A stretch of 64,000 nt of DNA from Brevibacillus reuszeri (GTDB taxonomy: Bacteria > Bacillota > Bacilli > Brevibacillales > Brevibacillaceae): contig NZ_LGIQ01000005.1 of the NCBI RefSeq assembly GCF_001187725.1, positions 619,148-683,147 of the forward strand, read 5' to 3'. The notes below the pieces were generated by a model. That model was not told the DNA's origin. It saw nothing but the letters and a program-made list of their open reading frames with translations, and did no database searches. Positions 8,715 through 17,879 of the stretch are shown piece after piece. Position 1 is the stretch's first letter. Every line of letters begins with the position of its first letter. The position numbers were made by a program, and so were the translations under genes.

Positions 8715-10534
8715 AAAGAGGAATTGTGCGGAAGCTGTTTCTCGTAACGACCGGGTTGTGTCTGTTCATTTTGGCGATCATTTTTGTGGGACAAACCGTA
8801 TTCTTCAAACAATTTTATGAGCATCAAAAGGTAGAAGATGTGAAGACAGCTCTCCAGTCTTATCAAGAGGACTACCTGAAAAATGACAGCGGCGCAGAGG
8901 ACACGGCCAAACTCGAACAGGAATTTTATCAAAAACACAACACCTGGATTACGGTCGTAGATGCCATGGGCAATCTCGAACAGCTCGACGATTTTTTCAT
9001 GGAGGTCAGGCTGGAGCGCTCCGACAACTTCCCTGAGCTTTCGGGTAAAACGATAACCATTCCGCTGTACACTGTCATGCAGGTGGAGGACTTCAGCAGA
9101 GGCACTTCGTTTCCTGGTCCATGGATCAAAGAAGGGGAAGGGATCGCCATTGAAGGCTTGATCATGAATAATCATCTGGTGCCGCAGCGGATGGGAAGAA
9201 GTAGACGCAATTTGAGAGAGGAAGATCAACTGGCGAACCAGCAGATGGTGAATAAAGAATATGAAGTCGTTCCCCGATTTAAGAATCCGATTGCTTATCA
9301 TGAAAAATATCCTTCTGTGCTTGTCAGCGGAACCATTATGAAAGTTCGGATTCCAGATGGGTCAGGAATCTCGCGCTATACCAACCATTTGTTTCTGAAT
9401 CGGATAAAAGCCTTTCAAGCGGATCTTCTATACGGAGACTATGACAGCAGCGCAAACGAAAGTCAGATGATGAGCTTTGAAGAAAACCATGTGAATTACA
9501 AAATATTCGTGGACCGCATCGAAGATCGAAAAGGGAAGACCGCATACATGTTTGCGATGACTTCTCTGCAGCCCGTGAACGATGCTGCGAGAGTGATGCA
9601 GCGATACTATATTTATATCATCGTCGCCACACTGCTGCTCGTGCTCTTGGCATCGTTCTATTTTTCCCGCTGGCTTGCCCGTCCGCTGCTGCGGATCAAC
9701 CAGACAACACAAAAAATGGCTAGACTGGACTTTTCTGAGAAAATTCAGGTAACAACCAACGATGAGATTGGCGAGCTATCGAGCAATATCAACGAGCTTT
9801 CGGAACGTCTGCATTCCCACATCAATCGGCTGGAGCAAGACATTGAGAAGGAAAAGCAGCTGGAGAATACGCGTAAAGAATTTATTTCCGGGGTGTCGCA
9901 TGAATTGAAAACCCCGTTAAGCGTCATTCAAAGCTGCCTCTCTATCCTTCGAGACGGAGTAGCGAGCCATAAGCGGGAGCATTATTTTGCGGCGATGGAA
10001 GATGAAGTGAAAAGGATGGATTTGCTGATCGTAGATATGCTCGAGCTGGCCAAGTATGAATCGGGCACATATAAGCTGAAGCTGGACTCGTTTTATATCG
10101 ATTCGGTGATTGAACACATCTGCCGCAATTTGCAGTTGCAGATGGAGAACAAACAACTGCGCTTGCATACCCGGCTTGCTCCGGTCGAAGTTGTGGCTAA
10201 TCAAAGCCGGATTGAGCAGGTGATCGTTAATTTTCTCACCAACGCCATTCGCTACACACCAGAACAAGAATCCATCATGGTGTCGGCCATTGAAGAGCTG
10301 AATACCGTGAAGGTAATCATCGAAAATAAGGGGGCCCATATTCCAGAGGAGCAATTGGAGAAGATATGGGATCGTTTCTATCGTGGCGAGCCTTCCCGTC
10401 AGCGTTCAAGTGGAGGAACCGGGCTTGGACTTGCTATCGCCAAGAAGCTACTGGAGCTGCATGACATACCGTATGGTGCAAGGAATACATCAGAAGGTGT
10501 GATGTTCTATTTTTATCTGAACAAAAAAGAGTAG
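8711..10534 (+). CDS. Membrane sensor histidine kinase with large extracellular domain
   Basis: 607 residues: TM1 (about 10-31), an extracellular sensor of about 260 residues, TM2 (about 298-318), a HAMP linker (LARPLLRINQTT onward), then HisKA with the phospho-His in SGVSHELKTPLS. The HATPase_c domain has NFLTNAIRYTP (N box), WDRFYRGEP (F box) and GGTGLGLAIAKKL (G2). It should phosphorylate the adjacent OmpR-type regulator. The extracellular part has no Cys and no recognisable PAS or Cache signature by eye; with a surface-acylation operon next to it, a cell-envelope signal is a reasonable inference. Confidence 0.93.
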   Translation: MKRGIVRKLFLVTTGLCLFILAIIFVGQTVFFKQFYEHQKVEDVKTALQSYQEDYLKNDSGAEDTAKLEQEFYQKHNTWITVVDAMGNLEQLDDFFMEVRLERSDNFPELSGKTITIPLYTVMQVEDFSRGTSFPGPWIKEGEGIAIEGLIMNNHLVPQRMGRSRRNLREEDQLANQQMVNKEYEVVPRFKNPIAYHEKYPSVLVSGTIMKVRIPDGSGISRYTNHLFLNRIKAFQADLLYGDYDSSANESQMMSFEENHVNYKIFVDRIEDRKGKTAYMFAMTSLQPVNDAARVMQRYYIYIIVATLLLVLLASFYFSRWLARPLLRINQTTQKMARLDFSEKIQVTTNDEIGELSSNINELSERLHSHINRLEQDIEKEKQLENTRKEFISGVSHELKTPLSVIQSCLSILRDGVASHKREHYFAAMEDEVKRMDLLIVDMLELAKYESGTYKLKLDSFYIDSVIEHICRNLQLQMENKQLRLHTRLAPVEVVANQSRIEQVIVNFLTNAIRYTPEQESIMVSAIEELNTVKVIIENKGAHIPEEQLEKIWDRFYRGEPSRQRSSGGTGLGLAIAKKLLELHDIPYGARNTSEGVMFYFYLNKKE

Positions 10535-10548
10535 GCAATTTCAGACAC

Positions 10549-10601
10549 AAGGAGCTTTCCTTAAGGGTTTTTTTGACCTTTGGGGGAAGCTTCTTTTTTT
10601 T
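10549..10601 (+). terminator. Terminator after the two-component system
   Basis: An imperfect stem (AAGGAGCTTTCC with GGGGGAAGCTTC) ends in eight T. The following 175 bp up to the SGNH gene contain its leader; no clear promoter hexamers could be fixed. Confidence 0.6.
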
Positions 10602-10776
10602 GTTGCTGCGCAGCTCCCTGCCGCGCCATGTTTCTATAATTCAAATTGATAGAATCTGCATCTGATCTTTATCTCGCCCTAGTAAACTCTCTGTGGAACG
10701 GACAAGAAAGAGGGGGAGGCTCAATACAGACGGCATGAGGAAAGAGATGAATTTCAAATAAGGAGAGAACAATAAA

Positions 10777-11457
10777 ATGGTAAAAAAAGTAATTTCAATG
10801 CTGTTCATGGGAAGCATCGCTTTGGCATTGTCAGCATGCGGCAATGAGCAAGCTGGCCAAAACCAACAAAGTACGTCATCCCACATTCAAGCCAATCCAG
10901 CGGAGGCAGCAACTGCAGCTTCCTATAAAACAATCTTTCAAAACAGCGTGTTTCTGGGTGATTCCATTACAGAGGGGTTGTCCTACCATGACATTTTGGA
11001 GGAGGCAAATGTAATGGGAGACGCGGGAAAGATAACCGAGCTGGCGTTAGAAGACATCGATGATTTGACCAAGCGCAACCCGAAACATGTGTTCATCATG
11101 CTGGGATCGGATGATCTCTTGCTGCCTCCCCAAATAACCGACAACCCCATGCAATATTCGCTGAAGTATTACGAGAAATTGATAGAGGGTATCAAGAGGA
11201 AGCTTCCCGAAGCATCCATAACGGTTTTATCGGTTACTCCGGTCACGGCAGAAGTGGAGCAGGAAACGCCAGCTTACAAACATATCAGCGAGTATAATCA
11301 CTGGCTGAAAGAACTGGCTGCCAAGCAAAAGATCGCGTATGCGGACGTATCCTCCATCGCTTCGGACGATCAGGATGTGTACACTTCGGACGGCATTCAT
11401 TTTAAACCCAAGTTTTATACCCGTATGCTGGACTTTCTGAAAGATCAGGTGAATTAA
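10777..11457 (+). CDS. SGNH/GDSL-like lipoprotein, first gene of acylation operon
   Basis: A 226-residue lipoprotein: signal peptide with lipobox LSAC (Cys21), a Ser/Ala/Gln-rich linker to about residue 48, then an SGNH-hydrolase fold. Block I is FLGDSITEG (Ser63), block II the Gly of GDAGKIT, and block V is DGIHFKP with the Asp/His pair. Block III reads LGSDD, so the usual Asn (GxND) is replaced by Ser or Asp. It heads the operon with the MBOAT, AlgJ/X-like and DUF4358-like genes, a set known to O-acylate exopolysaccharides or wall polymers. A role as extracellular acyl donor/acceptor esterase is inferred. Confidence 0.8.
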   Translation: MVKKVISMLFMGSIALALSACGNEQAGQNQQSTSSHIQANPAEAATAASYKTIFQNSVFLGDSITEGLSYHDILEEANVMGDAGKITELALEDIDDLTKRNPKHVFIMLGSDDLLLPPQITDNPMQYSLKYYEKLIEGIKRKLPEASITVLSVTPVTAEVEQETPAYKHISEYNHWLKELAAKQKIAYADVSSIASDDQDVYTSDGIHFKPKFYTRMLDFLKDQVN

Positions 11458-11493
11458 CCTGCAAACGGGTCAACGAATGGAGGTGACGGGTGA

Positions 11494-12900
11494 TTGGTCT
11501 TTAGCAGCCTTGTATTTCTATTCCTTTTTCTACCGGTAACTATTCTGATCTACTACGCATCGCCCAATACGCTCAGAAATGCCGTCCTGCTCATCGCAAG
11601 CCTGATTTTTTATGCATGGGGCGAGCCTGTCTACATTTTCCTCATGATCTTCTCAACCGTATTTGACTATGTGAATGGGATTCTAATCGAGAAATACAGG
11701 CACCGCAAGGCGATTGCGCGCGGTGTTCTGCTCCTATCCTTGATGGGAAGCTTGGGAATTCTGGGCTTCTTCAAATATGCTGGCTTCGTCATCGACAATG
11801 TGAATTTGTTGTTTGCCTTGAACTTGCAGGCAGAAGCGCTTCCACTCCCGGTAGGGATATCCTTCTACACATTCCAAACGATGTCTTACGTTATCGACGT
11901 CTACCGGGGGAAGGTGTCTGTTCAGAGGAATCTGATTTCCTTCGGAGCCTACGTGACGATGTTTCCGCAGCTTGTCGCAGGACCGATTGTCAAATACGGA
12001 GAGATTGTCGAGCAATTGACCACCCGCAAGGTCACACTGGACCGGTTCGGGGAAGGGGCGGAATTAGTGATTACGGGACTCGCGAAAAAGGTGCTTCTCG
12101 CCAATAATATCGGACTATTGTGGACGAGTGTGAAAGCGGCGCCTGCGGGGGAGTTGTCGGTTCTTTCAGCCTGGCTGGGCATTATCGCTTTCACTTTTCA
12201 AATTTATTTTGATTTTAGCGGGTATTCAGATATGGCGCGCGGTTTAGGGAAAATGTTTGGCTTTGAATTCATGGAAAATTTTCGATATCCCTATATTTCT
12301 AAAAGTATTACGGAATTCTGGCGGAGGTGGCATATTTCTCTGGGGACCTGGTTCCGTGAATATATCTATATTCCGCTCGGAGGCAATCGGGTTGGTATGC
12401 AGAAGCAATTCAGAAACCTGTTTGTGGTGTGGTTTGTCACTGGATTGTGGCATGGAGCGAGCTGGAATTTTATCATATGGGGTCTGTATTTTGGCTTTTT
12501 TGTCACGGCCGAAAAGCTGTTTCTCTTGAAATGGCTTCAGCGCTTGCCGGCCTTCATCAGCCATGTCTACACACTGTTCATCGTGATCATCGGCTGGGTA
12601 TTTTTCGAATTTGAGCATCTATCCGCAGCCATGACCTTCATCGGAACGATGTTTGGCGTGGGAGCACATGGATTCGTGGACGACCAGTCGCTTTACGATT
12701 TGTCAACGAACATTCTGCTGCTGCTCATCCTTGGACTCTGTGCTACCCCGGTGCCTCGCAAAGCGCTGTTGTCTATCAGAAGCAGGTTTGCACGATTCGG
12801 ATCGGTTGCCGCTTTTGGCCTTTCTTTCATCCTGATCGTGGTGTCAACAGCCTATCTGGTACATGTAACGTACAATCCATTCCTATACTTTCGTTTTTAA
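11494..12900 (+). CDS. MBOAT-family O-acyltransferase (AlgI/PatA-like)
   Basis: A polytopic membrane protein of 468 residues with about 10-12 hydrophobic segments. Diagnostic features are LPVGISFYTFQTMSYVIDVYRG, the FPQLVAGPI segment, DFSGYSDMARGLG, EFWRRWHISLGTWFREYIYIPLGG and the catalytic-His region GLWHGASWNFIIWG. AlgI/PatA/DltB-type MBOATs move acyl groups from a cytoplasmic carrier to the outer face. The start is TTG at 11494, preceded by GGAGGTGA at ideal spacing (7); no ATG fits. The downstream AlgJ/X-like gene is the expected partner that completes transfer to the polymer. Confidence 0.93.
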   Translation: MVFSSLVFLFLFLPVTILIYYASPNTLRNAVLLIASLIFYAWGEPVYIFLMIFSTVFDYVNGILIEKYRHRKAIARGVLLLSLMGSLGILGFFKYAGFVIDNVNLLFALNLQAEALPLPVGISFYTFQTMSYVIDVYRGKVSVQRNLISFGAYVTMFPQLVAGPIVKYGEIVEQLTTRKVTLDRFGEGAELVITGLAKKVLLANNIGLLWTSVKAAPAGELSVLSAWLGIIAFTFQIYFDFSGYSDMARGLGKMFGFEFMENFRYPYISKSITEFWRRWHISLGTWFREYIYIPLGGNRVGMQKQFRNLFVVWFVTGLWHGASWNFIIWGLYFGFFVTAEKLFLLKWLQRLPAFISHVYTLFIVIIGWVFFEFEHLSAAMTFIGTMFGVGAHGFVDDQSLYDLSTNILLLLILGLCATPVPRKALLSIRSRFARFGSVAAFGLSFILIVVSTAYLVHVTYNPFLYFRF

Positions 12901-12914
12901 GGAGGGGATATATT

Positions 12915-14063
12915 TTGAAGGGATGCGTCCAAGCCTACTATCGAGCAATCGCCATTTTGCTGCTGCTGTTTACTGGAGCGATATTAGCTGTCAACCTCTT
13001 GACCCCAATTGAAGACTTTTCTGAATCGGAGAACCGGATGCTGCAGCAGCTCCCGAAATTCTCGCTTTCCAAACTGCTGTCAGGCAAGTTTGCTTCTGAA
13101 TTTGAAGCGTACCTATCTGACCAGTTTATGCTAAGGGACCTGTGGATTGGACTTAAGGCCAATGTTGATCGGGGGATGGGGAAGAAAGAGAGCAACGGAG
13201 TTTACCTCGGCAAGGACGGGTATTTGCTTCAAAAGTTTACCCGTCCCAATCAGGGAGATGTACAAGACAAGATAAAAGCCATTCAAGCTTTTGACGAGGC
13301 TTCGCCCAAGCTTCGCAAATATGTGATGCTGGTCCCTACGGCTGTTACTGTGCTTGCGGACAAATTGCCGCACTATGCCTCAGGCGGTGATGAACGGACC
13401 TACTCTGACAAGGTCAGGAGAGCTCTTCCCGACCGTATTCGATGGATCGATGTATATCCGGCACTGGAGGCAAACAAAGATCAGCCGATCTATTATAAAA
13501 CAGACCATCACTGGACGACCAAGGGTGCTTTCATCGCCTATCGGGAGCTGGGGAGGTCGATGGGATTTACACCAAAGTACGAAGAGGATTTCACCATTCG
13601 CCAGGTCACCAGCGGGTTCTATGGTTCTCTGTATTCGAAAAGCGGGTTCAGGCACGTACAGTCTGACTCCATTGAGCTTTACGAGCCGAAGGAGCCAGAG
13701 AGCTTAACCGTGGAGAATGTCGATGAGCAGAAAAGCTCAGATTCGATGTACGCCATGGATAATCTCGCCAAGAAGGATAAATACACCGTGTTTTTCAATG
13801 GGAATCACGGCTTGATCCGAATCACAACGAGTAGTCAGGAGAAAAGAAGGCTGCTCGTCGTCAAGGATTCGTATGCCAACAGCTTTCTCCCCTTTTTGAC
13901 GCCACATTTCAGCGAAATTGACGTAGTGGATCTCAGGTATTACGACGGGGATGTATGGAAACTTGCGAGAGAGCGGCACATGGATGAAATGCTGATCTTG
14001 TATAACACCACTACCTTTTTTGAAGATCCGTCCATAAAAAAAGTAGGAGGGCAAGAACGATGA
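12915..14063 (+). CDS. AlgJ/AlgX-like (DHHW-type) O-acetylation partner protein
   Basis: A 382-residue membrane-anchored extracytoplasmic protein: one N-terminal TM (about 10-28) and an SGNH-like domain. The typical DHHW motif is KTDHHWTTKG, preceded by the VPTAV strand of block I; the late LLVVKDSYANSFLPFL carries a conserved Ser. This matches the DHHW/AlgX-like family that acetylates polysaccharide outside the cell together with an MBOAT. The start is TTG at 12915 after AAGGAGGGG (spacing 7). The last codons overlap the next gene (ATGA). The polymer target is unknown. Confidence 0.88.
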   Translation: MKGCVQAYYRAIAILLLLFTGAILAVNLLTPIEDFSESENRMLQQLPKFSLSKLLSGKFASEFEAYLSDQFMLRDLWIGLKANVDRGMGKKESNGVYLGKDGYLLQKFTRPNQGDVQDKIKAIQAFDEASPKLRKYVMLVPTAVTVLADKLPHYASGGDERTYSDKVRRALPDRIRWIDVYPALEANKDQPIYYKTDHHWTTKGAFIAYRELGRSMGFTPKYEEDFTIRQVTSGFYGSLYSKSGFRHVQSDSIELYEPKEPESLTVENVDEQKSSDSMYAMDNLAKKDKYTVFFNGNHGLIRITTSSQEKRRLLVVKDSYANSFLPFLTPHFSEIDVVDLRYYDGDVWKLARERHMDEMLILYNTTTFFEDPSIKKVGGQER

Positions 14064-14548
14064 TGAGCAAAAGAAATCGGAAGGGTCTGTCTGTCCTGTC
14101 TGTCGTCATGATCTTATGCGGGAATTTGGTAGGTTGTTCCGGCATGAACGAAGACAGCAAGGACGTTTCCGTAAGTGCAGTTGAGGAGCGTATCAAGCAA
14201 GCTGTCTCATTGGAAGAGATGGAAAAAGGGGATATGAACAGGCTCAAGAAGCTGTACCATATCGACGAAAAGGAAGTCCAGGACTTCGTACTTTATACCG
14301 CAGTCTCCAACGTAAAGGCGAATGAACTGGTTGTGATTAAAGTGAAACAGGCGGATCAAGTAGAGAGCGTTCAGGAAAAAATCAGAGAGAGGATCGAGGC
14401 TCAGAAGGTTAAGCTGAAGGACTACCGCCCGAAGGAATTTTACCTCGTCGAGCGATATGTATTAAAAGCCAATCAATCCTATATTTTGTTTGTAGTTTCT
14501 GAGGATGCTGATACAATCGAAGCTGCGTTTGACGAAGCCCTTTCCTAA
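14060..14548 (+). CDS. DUF4358-like lipoprotein
   Basis: A 162-residue lipoprotein with signal peptide and lipobox LVGC (Cys about 26). The mature part contains LKKLYHIDEKEVQDFVLYTAVSN, ANELVVIKVKQ and ESVQEKIRERIEAQ, the pattern of the DUF4358 family that often ends MBOAT/AlgJ-type operons in Firmicutes. The function is unknown; an accessory or stability role at the acyltransfer complex is inferred from gene order. The ATG overlaps the stop of the preceding gene, indicating translational coupling. Confidence 0.75.
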   Translation: MMSKRNRKGLSVLSVVMILCGNLVGCSGMNEDSKDVSVSAVEERIKQAVSLEEMEKGDMNRLKKLYHIDEKEVQDFVLYTAVSNVKANELVVIKVKQADQVESVQEKIRERIEAQKVKLKDYRPKEFYLVERYVLKANQSYILFVVSEDADTIEAAFDEALS

Positions 14549-14560
14549 CAGCGAAAACGA

Positions 14561-14623
14561 GTAAAGATAATGCAAAGATTGGTAAAGATAGTAAAACTAA
14601 TTATTCTGAATATTTATTATAAT
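14561..14623 (+). promoter_or_regulatory. Tandem 21-bp operator and promoter (site 1), sugar-type ABC operon
   Basis: Two direct units, GTAAAGATAATGCAAA at 14561 and GTAAAGATAGTAAAAC at 14582, are 21 bp apart. A perfect TATAAT lies at 14618-14623, 36 bp from the start of unit 2. The -35 position (14595-14600, AACTAA) is non-consensus and is overlapped by unit 2, as expected for an activator-dependent promoter. Confidence 0.8.
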
Positions 14624-14661
14624 ACGAACTGTCCTGCAAATATCAGTAAGGGGGTTCGTAT

Positions 14662-16002
14662 ATGGGAATTCGTTCCTGGATTTCGATGGCACTACAGATG
14701 AGTATCGTGACAGCTTTATTGGTAGGATGTAGCCAGCCTTCTGCCGTACCAGACGCTCAGGCACCGTCGTCGGGAACAGGCGATGAGAGAAGTGGACAAA
14801 CCGTCAGATTAAAGATGGTTGAGAGCATTACGAGTCCACAACGGACCGAGCTGCTAAAAGGGATGCTCGCCCAGTTTGAAGAAAAAAATCCGGGCATCAA
14901 GGTCGATTTGATTTCCCCTCCGTTTGAGGGAGCAGACCAAAAAATTACGCAAATGCTCATGGCAAAGGAAGAGCTGGATGTACTGGAAGTGCGGGAATTC
15001 AATGCGAAGCAGTTTTCGATGAATGGCTTTATCGAGAATCTGCAGCCGTACACGGACAAATGGCAAAATTACGATCAGCTCACAGACGTAGCCAAGCGCC
15101 GCGCGACATGGGTCGATAACACCCCGTACTACATTCCGAATGGGCTGTATCAGCGGGTTCTGTATTACCGGACAGACTGGTTCAAGGAAGCGGGCATAGA
15201 GGTGCCGAAAACGTGGGACGAGCTGTTGACAGCAGGGAAAAAACTGACCGATCCCGCCAAAAACCGCTTCGGCTACAGCTTCCGTGGCGGCTCGACCGGC
15301 TGGGATTACGCGCTGATCACGATGTGGGCATACAACGGTACACAAGTTGACCCGGCTTCCGCCTTTTTCTTAAAGGATGGACGCACACTCTTCTCTACAC
15401 CGGAGTCTCTGGAAGCCATGCGTTACTACAAGCAGCTTTATAAAGAAGCATCGCCAGCGGATTCGGTCAGCTGGGGCTTTCAGGAGATGGTTCAGGGCTT
15501 TGTAGCAGGCTCTACAGCCATGCTCATTCAAGACCCTGACGTGATTGACGGCGCCAAAGAAAAGATGGAGGAAGGTACATGGGCTACTGCCCCTATCCCC
15601 GTAGGACCATCTGGAGTGGCACAGCAAGTCGTAGGCGGACCGGGCTGGGGGATGACTGCGTATTCCAAGCATAAGGAAGAGGCGTGGAAGCTGATCGAAT
15701 TCCTATCTGATCCTGAGCAAGCTACGCTATTTGCCAAGAAGACATCTGTCATTCCTGTCGTGAAGAGTGCAGCCGAAGATGAGTTTTACAAGACAGGCTA
15801 CTTCAAGCCGTTCATCGAAATGAATCAGCAGCCGTCTACATTCCTGGATGTTTCCAGACCAGTCGACTACAAAGGCTGGGGAGCATGGCAAAGCACGGCA
15901 GACAAAGACATTCAGAGCTATTTATTAGACCAGCTGTCTGTAGAGGATCTCTTGAAGAAGTGGGATCAATATTGGTCGAAAGAAAAGGCAGAACGGAAAT
16001 AG
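14662..16002 (+). CDS. Family 1 (CUT1) solute-binding lipoprotein
   Basis: A 446-residue extracellular binding protein of an ABC importer. The signal peptide has lipobox LVGC (Cys about 23), then a mature SBP_bac_1 domain with the usual opening (TVRLKMVESITSPQ), EEKNPGIKVDLISPPFEG, YYRTDWFKEAGIEVPKTWDEL and VVGGPGWGMTAYSKHKEEAWKLIEFLSDPEQ. The closest families bind oligosaccharides or glycerol phosphates. It is followed by two permeases (18-bp and 0-bp gaps), with no ATPase. The operator of site 1 puts it in the same putative regulon as the amidohydrolases, so its ligand may be a glycoside or a non-sugar related to that pathway. Confidence 0.9.
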   Translation: MGIRSWISMALQMSIVTALLVGCSQPSAVPDAQAPSSGTGDERSGQTVRLKMVESITSPQRTELLKGMLAQFEEKNPGIKVDLISPPFEGADQKITQMLMAKEELDVLEVREFNAKQFSMNGFIENLQPYTDKWQNYDQLTDVAKRRATWVDNTPYYIPNGLYQRVLYYRTDWFKEAGIEVPKTWDELLTAGKKLTDPAKNRFGYSFRGGSTGWDYALITMWAYNGTQVDPASAFFLKDGRTLFSTPESLEAMRYYKQLYKEASPADSVSWGFQEMVQGFVAGSTAMLIQDPDVIDGAKEKMEEGTWATAPIPVGPSGVAQQVVGGPGWGMTAYSKHKEEAWKLIEFLSDPEQATLFAKKTSVIPVVKSAAEDEFYKTGYFKPFIEMNQQPSTFLDVSRPVDYKGWGAWQSTADKDIQSYLLDQLSVEDLLKKWDQYWSKEKAERK

Positions 16003-16020
16003 GCGAGGGGGAAGACAGTC

Positions 16021-16971
16021 TTGCAAACAGAAAAACCCATCGTCATGAAGACGAAGAAGCTCGCTTCGGAACGGAAAAAAACATTTCGCGTCTCGAAGGA
16101 AGGAGTGTTCATCCTCCTATGCCTTTTGCCAGCGTTCCTGTTTGTTTTGGTATTTACGTACTATCCGCTTTTGCGCGGCGTGATTATGTCCTTTCAAAAC
16201 TACACCTTGTTTGATCTCTTAAATATCGAGTTTATCGGATTGGACAATTTTGTAAATGTAGTCACGAGTCCCGAATTCCCACGGGTTGCGATGAACAGCT
16301 TTTACTGGGTCGTCATCTCCTTGTTCTTTCAGCTGCTGTTTGGCTTTGCGCTTGCTCTGATGATGCGCCGTCGTTTTCGGGGGAGGGGAATTTATCAAGC
16401 GTTCGTCTTCTTCCCGTGGGCTATGTCCGGCTTTCTGATCGGATTGATTTGGCGCTGGATGTTCAATGCACAGTTTGGCGTAATCAATGATCTGTTAATC
16501 AGGTTTGGCTTGGTTGATGCGCCGATCCCTTTTTTGGCGGATGGAAAATGGGCGATGGCTGCGGTCATTATCGCCAATATTTGGTATGGCGTCGCTTTCT
16601 TTGCGATCATGATTCTGGCTGCACTTCAGTCGATTCCCGAGGAGCTGTATGAAGCAGCAGCGATGGATGGAGCAGGGCGCTTCCAACAGTTTTGGAGTGT
16701 AACACTGCCGTATATCATGCCAACCATGCTCGTAACGATTTTGCTTAGAGTGATCTGGATACTGAATTTCCCGGATATCATCTATTCGATGACAAATGGA
16801 GGTCCCGCAGGCTCAACGCATATTTTTGCGACTTACATGATCGATAAAGTGATCTTCGGCCAGGATTATGGACAAGCATCAGCAATTGGCGTCATTATCG
16901 TATTGATTCTCCTTCTGTTTACGGTTTTCTACGTGAAAGCGACCAAAGTGGAGAAGGGAGGGGACTTTTAG
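16021..16971 (+). CDS. CUT1-type ABC permease (MalF/UgpA-like)
   Basis: A 316-residue inner-membrane protein with six predicted TM segments (from about residue 30). The EAA loop PEELYEAAAMDGAGRFQQFWSVTLP contacts the ATPase. The likely start is the TTG at 16021 after GAGGGGG; an internal ATG at 16045 lacks a ribosome site. It forms the importer with the next gene and the upstream binding protein. Since no ATP-binding gene is present in the operon or window, a shared MsmX/UgpC-type ATPase encoded elsewhere is inferred. Confidence 0.92.
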   Translation: MQTEKPIVMKTKKLASERKKTFRVSKEGVFILLCLLPAFLFVLVFTYYPLLRGVIMSFQNYTLFDLLNIEFIGLDNFVNVVTSPEFPRVAMNSFYWVVISLFFQLLFGFALALMMRRRFRGRGIYQAFVFFPWAMSGFLIGLIWRWMFNAQFGVINDLLIRFGLVDAPIPFLADGKWAMAAVIIANIWYGVAFFAIMILAALQSIPEELYEAAAMDGAGRFQQFWSVTLPYIMPTMLVTILLRVIWILNFPDIIYSMTNGGPAGSTHIFATYMIDKVIFGQDYGQASAIGVIIVLILLLFTVFYVKATKVEKGGDF

Positions 16972-17805
16972 ATGGACCGCGATCATCTCTGGTGGAAAAC
17001 AGGCAGAGTAGTTGTCCTGGGTGGCTTTTTGGCTTTTGCCATTTTTCCTCTGTACTGGATTGTAATCACATCGCTGAAGGGTCAGAAGGAGATCTTTTCT
17101 CTGCCGATCAGCTATTGGCCTGAGCAGGTTACATTTTTGAATTACATTGAAATTTTTCGAATATCCCACTTTCAGGTGTACATTTGGAACAGCTTTCTCG
17201 TATCGCTTGTCGCATCGTCCATTGTCGTTGTGATTGCAATGCTCGGCGGCTATGTGCTGGCACGCTTTTCCTTCCGGGGCAAGCGTCAGGTCATGTTCGG
17301 GTTTCTGATTACCCAAATGATCCCGATGTTCATCGGAATGGCGCCACTGTATGTCATGATGTCCAAAATGCATATCTTAAACAGCCTGGCCTCTCTCATG
17401 CTAATCTACACGGTCATGCTGATTCCGTTTTGTACAATCATCATGTCTGGGTTTTTCCAGCGTATCCCGACCGCTTTGGAGGAAGCAGCGATGATGGACG
17501 GCTGCTCCCGAATCAGCGCCTTGTTTCGCGTCATCGTCCCGATCATGCTCCCAGGGATTGCAGCTACATTCATCTTTGCCTTTGTACAGTGCTGGAATGA
17601 GCTGATTATGGCGGTGTTGTTCATTGATGAAGAGTCCGTAAAAACGATTCCGGTTGCGATGAACGCCTTTATTAAAAAGTACGATATTGAGTGGGGAGCG
17701 ATGTCAGCAGCGACTGTTCTCTCTGTCATCCCTACCATGCTATTGTTTGCGTTTTGCCAGAAGTACCTCGTTGAAGGACTGACACAGGGTGCGGTAAAAG
17801 GTTGA
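16972..17805 (+). CDS. CUT1-type ABC permease (MalG/UgpE-like)
   Basis: A 277-residue second permease subunit with six TM segments. The EAA loop is PTALEEAAMMDGCSRISALFRVIVP, and the N-terminal FPLYWIVITSLKG is typical of MalG-type proteins. The ATG directly follows the TAG stop of the preceding gene, with the ribosome site (GGGAGGGG) inside that gene. It is the last gene of the operon, ended by a strong terminator. Confidence 0.92.
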   Translation: MDRDHLWWKTGRVVVLGGFLAFAIFPLYWIVITSLKGQKEIFSLPISYWPEQVTFLNYIEIFRISHFQVYIWNSFLVSLVASSIVVVIAMLGGYVLARFSFRGKRQVMFGFLITQMIPMFIGMAPLYVMMSKMHILNSLASLMLIYTVMLIPFCTIIMSGFFQRIPTALEEAAMMDGCSRISALFRVIVPIMLPGIAATFIFAFVQCWNELIMAVLFIDEESVKTIPVAMNAFIKKYDIEWGAMSAATVLSVIPTMLLFAFCQKYLVEGLTQGAVKG

Positions 17806-17822
17806 CCCGTCGTTTGCGCATA

Positions 17823-17857
17823 AAAAGAGCACTCTCCCTAGCGGAAAGTGCTCTTTT
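17823..17857. terminator. Terminator of the CUT1 ABC operon (bidirectional)
   Basis: AAAAGAGCACT pairs with AGTGCTCTTTT around a 13-base loop, with A and T runs on both sides. It also serves the convergent gene ending at 17880. Confidence 0.88.
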
Positions 17858-17879
17858 GATTATGATCAGCTTGTGTTTT

